DNA from: Sulfobacillus sp.
GTDB taxonomy: Bacteria > Bacillota > Sulfobacillia > Sulfobacillales > Sulfobacillaceae
Assembly: GCA_027343695.1 (NCBI GenBank)
Contig: DAHWKJ010000097.1
Location: forward strand, 1-32,201
DNA: 32,201 bases
Direction of reading: 5' to 3'
Shown in pieces: positions 7,299 through 15,471 of the stretch (within the stretch, counting starts at the first letter, position 1; the number at the start of each line of letters is the position of its first letter). The translations under genes and the position numbers were made by a program. The notes below the pieces were generated by a model. That model did not search any database. It saw nothing but the letters and a program-made list of their open reading frames with translations, and was not told where the DNA came from.

Positions 7299-7940
7299 AT
7301 GGGCGGCGTAGAGGTTATCGGCTGGCGAGTCTTTGGAACCCTCATTTGGGTGTGCACGATCGTGATCATCTTGGTGAAAACCCACCAGTCGGCCCGGGCG
7401 ATCTATCGAATCCAAGCGATCGGCGAAGCGGGGATCATGGCTGCCCTCGCCTTCGGTGGGTTACCGTTGCTGTGGTGGGACGTCGCTTTAATTTTGGCGG
7501 TGAAAGTGGTGATGGTCCCTAAAATTATGAAAGGGCCATCACGGGCCGTGTCCCACGATTATGGGTCTAAAGGGCCGGTAGGGCTTACCACGGTGCTGTT
7601 GATGAGCGTGCTGTTTACGGCGGGTGGGGTGGCCGTGGGACAGATGGCCGGGATGCATCATTCACTCATCTTAGGACTCTTACTAGGGGGATGGTTTGTC
7701 AGTTTCTTGCACCTATCTTCACGCTATGAAACCTGGAGTCTCGGCTGGGCTTTACTCAGTTTAGATACCGTGTCTGGGGCGCTGGTGGTGGCCGCGGCCG
7801 GGCCGATTCCAGAGTCACTGGAGATCGGGATTAATCTCGCCGCATTAGCTACAGCGGTGCTTTTGGCGCTCTTGGCGCGAAAAATTTCGAGCTCGCTGCA
7901 TACGGTGGATGTCAGGGATGTCGAGGAGTTGACGGGATGA
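7299..7940 (+). CDS. Ehr/hydrogenase-4-type membrane subunit, HyfE-like
   Basis: Small membrane subunit of the same complex. The 213-aa protein has about six to seven transmembrane segments, with a cytoplasmic loop containing KVVMVPKIMKG, typical of HyfE, whose C-terminal half resembles NuoK. HyfE-type subunits join the HyfC anchor to the antiporter-like subunits. The RBS GGGGAGGGGA precedes the ATG. The 3' end overlaps the next gene by four bases (ATGA), a sign of coupled translation. Confidence 0.82.
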   Translation: MGGVEVIGWRVFGTLIWVCTIVIILVKTHQSARAIYRIQAIGEAGIMAALAFGGLPLLWWDVALILAVKVVMVPKIMKGPSRAVSHDYGSKGPVGLTTVLLMSVLFTAGGVAVGQMAGMHHSLILGLLLGGWFVSFLHLSSRYETWSLGWALLSLDTVSGALVVAAAGPIPESLEIGINLAALATAVLLALLARKISSSLHTVDVRDVEELTG

Positions 7941-9364
7941 TCGTGCCGGTGGCAATTTTAGTGGGCTTGGCGGGAACTCAATTTGTGGTGCCCAGAGCCC
8001 TGATGGCTTGGATTCAACGCCTCGTTATTGCTTTATTTGGTTTATCGCTCTTAGGAATTTGGATGAATTGGTGGCATCCGCCGGGGCCGACTGCCACCTG
8101 GTTCTTCGATATTGTGGCGGTGATTGCGATGCTGGCACTTTGGTTTTCGGAACCCTATCTCTTCGAAGAAGTGCGGCAACACGATTGGTCCCTCCAACGG
8201 GTTCGCTATTACCACGGCATTCTTTTGATTTTCATTGCGTCTTTGGTGGCAGTGGCTTTATGGACCAACTTTCTCTTCTTGTGGATGGCCATTGAAACCG
8301 CCACCCTAAGTTCGGTCTATCTGGTCGCCGTTCCCAACAGCAAGGGCGCTATCGAGGCCTCGTGGCGATATCTTTTGATCACTGAGGCGGGCGGCTTGGC
8401 CGCATTGGTGGGCACGGTTATCGCGTTGACGGGGATGGGATTATCCTTTGCCGCATGGCACGCGGGGGTCATCACCCTAGCGTCCCGGGTGGTGAATCCT
8501 CACTGGGTATTAATCGGGGCCTTCATGGCATTGGTCGGGTATGCGACTAAGGCGGGATTGGCCCCATTTCACACTTGGCTCCCGGACGCCCATAGTGAAG
8601 CCCCGGCAACCGTGTCGGCATTATTGTCCGGTCTCAAATTAGCCGGCGCAATTCTCATCGTGTTTCGTTTGTTTGGGGTGCTCTCCCAAGGGATTCCGGC
8701 CACTGATTTGAAAGCCGGGCTGATTGGGTTAGGGCTCCTATCCTTGGGCGTGGCCGCTAGTTTTGTGGCCTTTCAGAAAGATCTGAAGAGAATGTGGGCC
8801 TATTCCAGCATCGAACATATTGGACTCATCAGCCTCGGCATGGGCTTTGGAGGCATTGCCCTGGTGGGGGCGTTGCTTCACGTTTGGACGCATGCTTCGA
8901 GCAAAACCTTGCTCTTCCAGAATGCGGGCTCAGTGCGGCTGATGTATCGGACCTCCCGATCGGATCTCGGCGCTAAAGGCTTATTATCGCGCACTCCGTG
9001 GACAGGGTCCCTGCTGGCCTTGGGGACCGCCGCCATTATTGGATTACCTCCATTCGCTCCGTTTTGGAGTGAGTGGCTCATTCTGGTGGGAGGGTTTCTC
9101 AAGGTCGGTAATCGCGTCCCTGACATTATTGCGATGGGGCTTTTGATCGTGATTTTTAGTGGGGTTGTGGTGCGGATGCCGGGATGGCTGTGGATGCCCG
9201 GAAAAGCGACGACGAAGTTGCCGCGCCTTAAGGAATCATGGGCCTTGTTGTCTCCTAACCTGGTCTTGGCGGTGTGCGTGATTGGCGGAGGCATCGGGGT
9301 GCCGTGGTTGATGCATCCATTGTGGCATCACTTGGTGGTACATCTGATGAGAAGTCGAGTATAG
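7937..9364 (+). CDS. Ehr/hydrogenase-4-type antiporter-like subunit, HyfF-like (ND4/ND5 family)
   Basis: Proton-translocating subunit of the NuoL/M/N and Mrp antiporter family: 475 aa, about 13-14 membrane segments. The expected charged residues of the ion channel are present: the Glu of FLFLWMAIE in the helix-5 region (near residue 120) and the Lys of YATKAGLAPFHTWLPDAHSE in the helix-7 region (near residue 205), followed by the family motif TVSALLSGLKLAGA. A later FQKDLKRMWAYSSIEHIG matches the discontinuous helix-8 region. The retained channel residues argue for ion pumping. It is coupled to the genes before (4-base overlap) and after (12-base gap). Confidence 0.88.
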   Translation: MIVPVAILVGLAGTQFVVPRALMAWIQRLVIALFGLSLLGIWMNWWHPPGPTATWFFDIVAVIAMLALWFSEPYLFEEVRQHDWSLQRVRYYHGILLIFIASLVAVALWTNFLFLWMAIETATLSSVYLVAVPNSKGAIEASWRYLLITEAGGLAALVGTVIALTGMGLSFAAWHAGVITLASRVVNPHWVLIGAFMALVGYATKAGLAPFHTWLPDAHSEAPATVSALLSGLKLAGAILIVFRLFGVLSQGIPATDLKAGLIGLGLLSLGVAASFVAFQKDLKRMWAYSSIEHIGLISLGMGFGGIALVGALLHVWTHASSKTLLFQNAGSVRLMYRTSRSDLGAKGLLSRTPWTGSLLALGTAAIIGLPPFAPFWSEWLILVGGFLKVGNRVPDIIAMGLLIVIFSGVVVRMPGWLWMPGKATTKLPRLKESWALLSPNLVLAVCVIGGGIGVPWLMHPLWHHLVVHLMRSRV

Positions 9365-9376
9365 GGGGGCATCACC

Positions 9377-10798
9377 ATGTCGATTTCATTGGATTTGGTT
9401 TGGGATTTAGCCGCCCACTATTACGAAAATGCGGGAGAATGGGCTCAGGACATTACCGTGTACCGTAAGGATGCGGAGATCGTGATGCTGGCCATGCTGG
9501 ACCATCACCTCGAGCTCGCCATGTTGCATCGAACCAGGGGTCAAATTGAACGTTTTGTGTTGAACGTCCAGTCGGAGCCGATCGGTTTGCCCTCAGGCTT
9601 TTTTGTCGGGGAAGTTCTGGCCGCCGAAGAACGCATTCGCGCAGAGCATTCAAGGCTTACCTGGGCGCATGCCCCATATCCCAAGAAATCGGTTAAGGGT
9701 AAAGGAGTTTTTACCTATCCTTTGGGTCCAGTACGGGCCGATGTGTCAGAAGCCCTCCTGTATCAATTACAGGTGATGGGGGATGAGATTGTCCGCTTGG
9801 ATTTGGTCCATCAACTAAAGCGGCGCCATGTCCGCCCCCTGTGTCTCGGCAAACCGGCTTCTGATGCGGTAAAGATTGTAGAACGGACCACTGGGACGTC
9901 GACGGTCGCCCATGCATTAGCCTATAGCATGGCGGTCGAACAGGCGTTGGGATTGGAAATGGATTCGGGAGTTGCACAATGCCGGATGATTGTGGCCGAA
10001 CTGGAACGGGTTTATAGCCATCTTGGAGATTTGGCAGCATTAGCCGCATCGACGGGGATGCCGATTCCACAAATGGAGTATCTGCATCACAAAGAAGTTC
10101 TATTACGTCTCAATCATCACGTGTTCGGTCATCGTTATCTTCGGGGGGTGGTGATTCCCGGGGGAATTCAAGCTATCCAAGTGCCGTCAGCGCGAGAGTG
10201 GGCTGGAGAGACCATCGTCACGATGCGGGATGATGTCGAGCGGATGCAACATGATCTGGAGCGCACTACCTCGTTTTTGGATCGATTGCATGGCGCCGGT
10301 ATTATTCCTCAAGAGACGCTAGATTTTGTTCGACCGGTCGGGCCGGTGGGACGGGCAAGCCAGCGGGATTGTGACGTGCGACGAATGCGCCCGTACTTAG
10401 CGTACGCGGATGCAGACTTTGAAGTCCCGAGTCTGGAGGACGGCGATGCGTATGCACGATTTGTCGTCAAAACCAAGGAGCTTATCCAAAGTCTTTCACT
10501 CCTGCGTCGTCTCCTGGTTTCTGAAGATTGGATGCATGCGCAGGCCCGCAGCCTGACCGATCGAGAATTGTCCAAGACGCCTGGCGTGGGTCTGGCGGTG
10601 ATTGAGGCACCACGGGGGCTTTTGAGTTACCGAGTTGAAGTGGGCTCTGACTTAACTATCCGCCACCTCGATGTGAGCACCCCTTCCGAACGCAACTGGT
10701 ATGTGGTGCCTCCGGCTATCGCGAACAAAAACATCCTACAAGATTTTCCCATTATCGATGCCAGCTTTGGGCTTTCGGTGGCGGGATGGGATAAATAA
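9377..10798 (+). CDS. Ehr large subunit: HyfG/NuoCD-like, without Ni-Fe ligands
   Basis: Homologue of the hydrogenase-4 large subunit and of NuoD, 473 aa, with a short divergent NuoC-like N-terminal part (about residues 1-115). The position of the first ligand motif R-x-C-G-x-C reads R170-T-T-G-T-S175, so both cysteines are replaced (T172, S175), although the downstream H179 is kept. The second motif D-P-C-x-x-C reads D461-A-S-F-G-L466, so those two cysteines are also lost. The protein therefore cannot hold a Ni-Fe centre and is not a working hydrogenase. Other family blocks remain (for example AELERVYSHLGDLAALAA near residue 213). This is the hallmark of Ehr-type complexes or of quinone-reactive complex I. 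It sits between the membrane subunits and the iron-sulfur subunit in the operon. Confidence 0.88.
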   Translation: MSISLDLVWDLAAHYYENAGEWAQDITVYRKDAEIVMLAMLDHHLELAMLHRTRGQIERFVLNVQSEPIGLPSGFFVGEVLAAEERIRAEHSRLTWAHAPYPKKSVKGKGVFTYPLGPVRADVSEALLYQLQVMGDEIVRLDLVHQLKRRHVRPLCLGKPASDAVKIVERTTGTSTVAHALAYSMAVEQALGLEMDSGVAQCRMIVAELERVYSHLGDLAALAASTGMPIPQMEYLHHKEVLLRLNHHVFGHRYLRGVVIPGGIQAIQVPSAREWAGETIVTMRDDVERMQHDLERTTSFLDRLHGAGIIPQETLDFVRPVGPVGRASQRDCDVRRMRPYLAYADADFEVPSLEDGDAYARFVVKTKELIQSLSLLRRLLVSEDWMHAQARSLTDRELSKTPGVGLAVIEAPRGLLSYRVEVGSDLTIRHLDVSTPSERNWYVVPPAIANKNILQDFPIIDASFGLSVAGWDK

Positions 10799-10813
10799 GG
10801 GGAGGGGTAGGTT

Positions 10814-11377
10814 GTGTACTACTGGCATTGGCTTCGCAACATTGTACGACGCCCGTATACCACAGGGTATCCGACGAATCGCGACGGGGTGGTGGTGTCG
10901 ATGGGGAACCCAGACGGGATTAAAGAGTTTTCCGATGAAGGTCTAAGAGGCATGAGTCGCAGGGCCGTGGCCCTGCGGCAAGTGGACTCCGGATCCTGCA
11001 ACGGATGCGAATCCGAATTAAGCCTATTGTCCTCTCCCGACTATGACCTGACCCGTTACGGTTTTAGTGTGGCTCCCTCGCCAAAGCATGCCGACATTCT
11101 CGTGGTGACCGGGGTTGTCACGGAGCGCATGGCACCCGTCGTGAAAGCGGTCTATGAGCAAATGACAGAGCCTAAGCGGGTGGTGGCGATAGGCGTTTGC
11201 GCTATATCGGGAGGGGTGTTTCGAGAGGCCCCGGGCGTGATAGGGTCGCTGGAAGGCATTGTCCCGGTGACGATCCAGATCGATGGGTGTCCGCCGACCC
11301 CGGGTGACATCTTGCGGGGCCTCTTATGGGCGGTCGACGGGAAAGATCCTGAGGCTGTCCAAGGGGTGATGGCATGA
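10814..11377 (+). CDS. Ehr small subunit: HyfI/NuoB-like iron-sulfur protein
   Basis: Electron-transfer subunit of the same complex, homologous to NuoB and HyfI, 187 aa, soluble. The four cysteines for one [4Fe-4S] cluster (N2 type) are intact: C62 and C65 in SCNGCESEL, C129 in GVCAISGG, and C159 in DGCPPTPGDI. Keeping this cluster while the large subunit loses its metal site implies that electrons still reach the interface of the two subunits. It starts with GTG behind GGGGAGGGG and overlaps the next gene by four bases. Confidence 0.9.
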   Translation: MYYWHWLRNIVRRPYTTGYPTNRDGVVVSMGNPDGIKEFSDEGLRGMSRRAVALRQVDSGSCNGCESELSLLSSPDYDLTRYGFSVAPSPKHADILVVTGVVTERMAPVVKAVYEQMTEPKRVVAIGVCAISGGVFREAPGVIGSLEGIVPVTIQIDGCPPTPGDILRGLLWAVDGKDPEAVQGVMA

Positions 11378-13416
11378 TTCCGGCGGTGTGGGTGCTCGGA
11401 TGGTTAGGGTTTTTACTGAGTGGTCTCGGGGTGGCTTTGGGGCTTAGCCTCTTAAAAAAATACCGCACGGATACGTTTCTTGGGTTTTGGTTTGGGTTAG
11501 GAGCGATAGCGCTGGTGGTGATGTCGACCTTCATGCGACATCCTCTAGCGGGGACCATAGACTTACCTGCGCCATGGCCGCACTTGGTGCTCCGGCCACT
11601 ACCCTTGGCGACATTGTGGGCGGCCGCCGCGGGCATCCTGTTTTTTGCCACCAACCTTGCGCTTCGAACTCACCGGGCGCGGACAAACATCTTGTATGCT
11701 CTCTTGCCCCTCCAAGCGATGGTGGGAATCTATCTCTGGAGCGGGGACGGCCTCCTTTTACTTATCAGTTGGGAACTGATTTCCGCTTTGAGCTATATTG
11801 GGGTCGTGGCTGTACGCCGTGCACGACCCGTTTGGAATGCAGGCTGGGCGCTCTTGGCTCTGTCTGAATTCGGGGGCATGTTGCTCTTGTTAGCGATGGC
11901 CTGGGTTACTCGCGGAACCAGGACATTGCAGGATGGTTTCACGCGGCTTGTGCATATCGATCCTACGGTCGTGCTCGTCATCATGCTTTTAACGCTGGTG
12001 GCATTCGGTGTTAAAGCCGGCTTGTTTCCTGTGATGGTGTGGATTCCAATGGCTGAACCCGAGGCGCCCGGTGTTGTCGCGGGACTTTTTTCCGGGTTGC
12101 TTACGGCGCTGGCGATTTCGGGGATATTGGAGATAGATCAGCTGGTACATCCCGGATTAGATTGGGGCATCATCCTGTTGGTGCTGGGGGTCCTCGGTGC
12201 CGTCACGGGAGCCCTCTATAGCGTGGTCGCGCGGCATGTCAAACGAATTTTAGCCTACTCAACCCTAGAAATCTTAGGATTGGTGTTTTCTGCGTTAGGT
12301 ATCTGGCAGATTGAGTCTATGCTAAGTCCAGATAACATTGCGGCTACGATGGCCATGGATGGAGCCATAATGCTATTGGTGATGCATGCTGGCGCGAAAT
12401 TCGCCCTATTTACCGTCACCGATTATACGGAGCGATGGGGGCATACGCTAGACCGCCTGGGGGGACTCATTCATCGCGGTCCGCACACCGCTTTTTGGGT
12501 TCTCGTCAGTGTCCTCACGTTGGGCGCAGTTCCACCTCTTGGCGGATTTGTGGGAGAGTGGCTGATGTTGGAGTCCATTTTAAAGTCGTTGGGACCCTCG
12601 ACCGGCAACGAACTCGGACATGTGGCGCTTGTGGTGGCCGGGGCCTTCTTAGCTGTGGCGGTGGCCTTGGGGATTGCGGCCTATCTCCGGTGGTTTAGTT
12701 TTATATTTTTGGGACCTTCACACCAAGGCACACCTTTGCAACACGACGAGGCTCCCCTTGGGATACGGTGGGCACTGGCGCTGGCCATCGTGTTTCCGTT
12801 GGCCAGTGGTCCCTTGGTGCCTTGGTTTTTGCCATGGCTGAATCAGCAACTGGGATCGTTGCTGAGTACCCCCCGCGGGGTGATTGCAGATACCTTCATC
12901 CATCCGAGTGCGGCCGTCCCTTTAGTTCCGATCGGGGTGAATTTGGTACCGGCACCGGGGGCTACGGGCACCGTGTTCTTTCCTCAAGGATTTTCGGTGG
13001 GTGACCCCTATGTGTTGTGGCTCATGGGGATGCTTTTAGTCGTGACGGTGGGGATTGTCCGGCATCTATCTCGTCGGTACCGGGTACGAAAAGTCTCGGC
13101 TTGGACCGGAGGATTCGAACCGTATACGGCGAAGACAAGTTTTTCTGCGGAAGGTTTCGTGCATCCAATTCGTTTAGCGTTTGGGCGGGCCCTGGGTCTT
13201 AAACGCTCACGAGTCGATACCGAGCGTGGTCGATTCTATCGACATACCATTATCTATCGAGTGGAGGAAACCATTTACCAACCGATTCTGGCCCTGTTCC
13301 GATGGATTGCGCGTCATGTGCGGCGGATCCAAAGTGGACGTGTCACCCAGTATGTGGCCTATGTGTGGGTAGCGTTGATCCTGGGCGTTATCTTAGGCGT
13401 GACCCACGGCTCGTAG
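11374..13416 (+). CDS. Ehr/hydrogenase-4-type antiporter-like subunit, HyfB-like
   Basis: Second large antiporter-like subunit: 680 aa, about 16 membrane segments, homologous to HyfB and the NuoL/M family. The channel motifs are visible: LLLISWELISALSYIG (helix-5 Glu, near residue 135) and AFGVKAGLFPVMVWIPMAEPEAPG (helix-7 Lys, near residue 214). The C-terminal extension (from about residue 570) has the HyfB-like pattern SAWTGGFEP, SAEGFVHPIR, IYQPILALFRW and RRIQSGRVTQYVAYVW before a last membrane helix. It closes the six-gene operon. No terminator is obvious after its stop, so the small ORF and acetyltransferase downstream could be co-transcribed. Confidence 0.88.
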   Translation: MIPAVWVLGWLGFLLSGLGVALGLSLLKKYRTDTFLGFWFGLGAIALVVMSTFMRHPLAGTIDLPAPWPHLVLRPLPLATLWAAAAGILFFATNLALRTHRARTNILYALLPLQAMVGIYLWSGDGLLLLISWELISALSYIGVVAVRRARPVWNAGWALLALSEFGGMLLLLAMAWVTRGTRTLQDGFTRLVHIDPTVVLVIMLLTLVAFGVKAGLFPVMVWIPMAEPEAPGVVAGLFSGLLTALAISGILEIDQLVHPGLDWGIILLVLGVLGAVTGALYSVVARHVKRILAYSTLEILGLVFSALGIWQIESMLSPDNIAATMAMDGAIMLLVMHAGAKFALFTVTDYTERWGHTLDRLGGLIHRGPHTAFWVLVSVLTLGAVPPLGGFVGEWLMLESILKSLGPSTGNELGHVALVVAGAFLAVAVALGIAAYLRWFSFIFLGPSHQGTPLQHDEAPLGIRWALALAIVFPLASGPLVPWFLPWLNQQLGSLLSTPRGVIADTFIHPSAAVPLVPIGVNLVPAPGATGTVFFPQGFSVGDPYVLWLMGMLLVVTVGIVRHLSRRYRVRKVSAWTGGFEPYTAKTSFSAEGFVHPIRLAFGRALGLKRSRVDTERGRFYRHTIIYRVEETIYQPILALFRWIARHVRRIQSGRVTQYVAYVWVALILGVILGVTHGS

Positions 13417-13506
13417 AATGGGATAATGCGATCCGAGAAGGCATCGCGGTTGTTCGCCGTGAGATTTCCGGCGGATAGAATCGCTTGGTCCAGGAAGAGG
13501 CGGGAC

Positions 13507-13626
13507 ATGGGAGACGAATGGAAGGCACGGACCGACGGTGTTCTTTGGAATGGGGCGGCCATCAAGACGTTGAAAGGCCTTTTGGATCGGGGTGTCCCCG
13601 TATGGCAGAGCGTGGGTCCATCGTGA
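13507..13626 (+). CDS. Small ORF of 39 aa coupled to the acetyltransferase
   Basis: Begins MGDEWKARTDGVLWNG and ends in VPVWQSVGPS. ATG at 13507 lies 7-8 bases after AGGAAGAGG (13490-13498), a strong ribosome binding site. Its TGA overlaps a GTG start of the acetyltransferase gene as GTGA, the usual pattern of coupled genes. The frame is open further upstream to 13426, but that start lacks a good site. No family is recognised, and there is no membrane segment or signal. It could be a real small protein or a leader peptide that couples translation. Confidence 0.4.
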   Translation: MGDEWKARTDGVLWNGAAIKTLKGLLDRGVPVWQSVGPS

Positions 13627-14180
13627 AGCTTACGGCGGAGATGCTGTCGACCGCTAGGCTGTGCCTCTATGCCTTGAGTCCAGATGATAGCGAGGCTTTT
13701 TTCCCGATTCTCAAAGACCCTGCGATCTATCAGTTTATCCCTGACCAAGCACCCGTATCCCCTGAAGCTTTACGTCACCAATTTGAACGCTATGCGCGAG
13801 GCCCACGCACCGCGGTTCCGGAAGTGTGGCTTAATTGGGGCGTGTTTGTCGACAAACAGCCAATCGGAACGCTTCAAGCCACCATTTCGGTACCGACGGC
13901 CTCAGCGCAGATTGCCTATGTTTTTGGGATGGCCTATAGACACCGGGGTTTGGCTAGTGAGAGTGTATTTACCATGACGCAATGGCTTTTTGCCCAGTCT
14001 CTCGATGTCGTCACCGCAGTTATCGATACCCGTAATGAGGATTCGATCCGGTTAGTCAAACGGTTGGGCTTTCGTCAGGAGGCTCAGGTCTTCGATGCCG
14101 ATTTTTTTAAGGGACATCCGAGTCATGAGATCATCTTTGCTTGTCGCCGACCGGATCTGGTGAATCACGGATATGCCTAA
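13623..14180 (+). CDS. GNAT-family N-acetyltransferase (RimJ/RimL type)
   Basis: Predicted acetyl-CoA-dependent N-acetyltransferase of the RimL-like group, about 185 aa. It starts with the typical strand TARLCLYALSPDDSEAFF. It contains the acetyl-CoA-binding region AYVFGMAYRHRGLASESV (a GxxYRxxGxAxE-like version of the R/Q-x-x-G-x-G/A loop), the segment VVTAVIDTRNEDSIRLVKRLGF, and ends with a strand-forming tail. The substrate cannot be deduced; members act on ribosomal protein N-termini, antibiotics or small amines. GTG at 13623 is chosen because it overlaps the upstream stop; ATG at 13602 behind GGGGTG is a fair alternative. It is isolated from the conserved block and probably accessory. 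Confidence 0.82.
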   Translation: MKLTAEMLSTARLCLYALSPDDSEAFFPILKDPAIYQFIPDQAPVSPEALRHQFERYARGPRTAVPEVWLNWGVFVDKQPIGTLQATISVPTASAQIAYVFGMAYRHRGLASESVFTMTQWLFAQSLDVVTAVIDTRNEDSIRLVKRLGFRQEAQVFDADFFKGHPSHEIIFACRRPDLVNHGYA

Positions 14181-14305
14181 GGTAGCGGAATGAAAGGCTC
14201 CGTGAGGAGAAGAGGAAAGACTCAACCGGCCAGAGCGTTTTCAGAAGGACCCGGTAGCCCATCTATGAGATAATCAAGGAAATCTAATCGTTGAGGAGTG
14301 GAATG

Positions 14306-15244
14306 ATGAGGATCTTAGTGACGGGTGGGGCTGGTTTTATCGGGTCTCATGTGGTGGACGCCTATCTAGGGGCGGGACATGAGGTGGCGGTGGTGGACAA
14401 TCTGTCGACGGGCCATCGAGACAATCTCAATCCCGCGGCCAAATTTTTTGAGGCCGACATTCGTTCCGATCGGATGTCAAACATATTTTCTGAATTTCGA
14501 CCTGATGTGGTGAATCACCATGCGGCTCAGAAATCTGTGCCCTACTCGGTGGAAAACCCCCGATTCGATGCGGATGTGAATCTCATGGGTCTCTTAAACC
14601 TGCTGGACCTGTGCCAACAACATGGGGTGCAGCAGTTTATCCTGGCTTCGAGCGGGGGGGCGTTAGCCGATCCTGGTCTGATTCCGAGTCCAGAAAGCGG
14701 CTCGCCGCTGTTCGTATCCCCTTATAGTGTGGCGAAGTACGCCAGCGAGAAATACCTGGAGTTTTACCAGCACACTTACGGGATTCAGACTCTTTGCTTT
14801 CGCTATGCCAACGTGTATGGTCCTCGGCAAACACCGGACGGTGAGGCGGGAGTGGTTGCGATATTTACCCAAAATATTCTACGGGGTCTCCCATGTAAAA
14901 TTTATGCCCTGCCGGGCATGCCGCGAGGTGCGACTCGAGACTACGTCTATGTCAAAGACTTGGTGGTCGCCCATGAGATGGCGGTGACTCGACGCGTCAG
15001 TGGGGTCTATAACCTGGGGACCGGAATCGAGACCGACACCAGGACCTTAGTGGATGAGCTCTTTGCGATCTCCGGGCGGGTCGTGCCGGTGACGGTGCAG
15101 GGGGCCCGAGCGGGAGATTTGGCTCGTAGTTGCCTCGATAGTTCAAAGATCGCGCGTGATTTAGGGTGGAGCTTTACGACATCGGTCACGGATGGACTAA
15201 CGCGCACCTATGAATGGGCGCATAGTCTTCATGAGGAATCGTGA
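14306..15244 (+). CDS. NAD-dependent sugar-nucleotide epimerase (GalE/WbpP-like)
   Basis: Short-chain dehydrogenase of the extended type, 312 aa, acting on a UDP-sugar, probably a 4-epimerase used for exopolysaccharide or envelope sugars. The NAD-binding glycine motif TGGAGFIGSHVVDAY is at residues 6-20 and the acidic residue VVDNLSTGHRDN that grips NAD follows. The catalytic triad region is seen as SSGG and YSVAK (Tyr and Lys three apart, near residue 145), and the C-terminal half has RYANVYGPRQ and TRDYVYVKDL. ATG at 14306 (a tandem ATG at 14303 is possible) follows GAGGAG by 7 bases. No glycosyltransferase lies nearby, so the exact sugar is open. Confidence 0.85.
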   Translation: MRILVTGGAGFIGSHVVDAYLGAGHEVAVVDNLSTGHRDNLNPAAKFFEADIRSDRMSNIFSEFRPDVVNHHAAQKSVPYSVENPRFDADVNLMGLLNLLDLCQQHGVQQFILASSGGALADPGLIPSPESGSPLFVSPYSVAKYASEKYLEFYQHTYGIQTLCFRYANVYGPRQTPDGEAGVVAIFTQNILRGLPCKIYALPGMPRGATRDYVYVKDLVVAHEMAVTRRVSGVYNLGTGIETDTRTLVDELFAISGRVVPVTVQGARAGDLARSCLDSSKIARDLGWSFTTSVTDGLTRTYEWAHSLHEES

Positions 15245-15354
15245 GGCCCGGGGCCCGGTCCGGTGTCGGGTTGATGCCACGTCCTGGGGAGAGTCTGAGA
15301 CTTCTTAGGCTTCGCGATGCAAGTACAAAAATATTTTCCTAGGAATTTTGGAAA

Positions 15355-15391
15355 ATCGGTATTGACCGATGTGAACTGCTCTTGGTAGAAT
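15355..15391 (+). promoter_or_regulatory. Upstream veg promoter overlapped by a palindrome
   Basis: TTGACC (15362-15367) and TAGAAT (15386-15391) are 18 bases apart. A perfect palindrome, ATCGGT-attg-ACCGAT (15355-15370), covers the -35 element and could be an operator. It is the first of two tandem promoters before veg. Confidence 0.5.
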
Positions 15392-15401
15392 AATTGATTT
15401 C

Positions 15402-15430
15402 TTGACAAAGATCAGCGCGTGTGCTAAGAT
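15402..15430 (+). promoter_or_regulatory. Main veg promoter
   Basis: TTGACA (15402-15407), a 17-base spacer, then TAAGAT (15425-15430). This nearly matches the strong vegetative promoter known for veg in B. subtilis. The rest of the 227-base gap between the epimerase and veg shows no gene. Confidence 0.85.
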
Positions 15431-15471
15431 TTGTCTGTTGCCTTCATTAGTTAGGGAGGAAGTGAGCACGC

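Noticed and set aside
9377..10798. Naming the operon a true [NiFe] hydrogenase or formate hydrogenlyase
   Set aside because: All four Ni-Fe ligand cysteines are absent and no maturation or formate dehydrogenase genes are present.
13427..13506. A promoter or T-box-like leader before the small ORF
   Set aside because: TAGAAT at 13476 has no convincing -35, and the sequence lacks the conserved T-box element.
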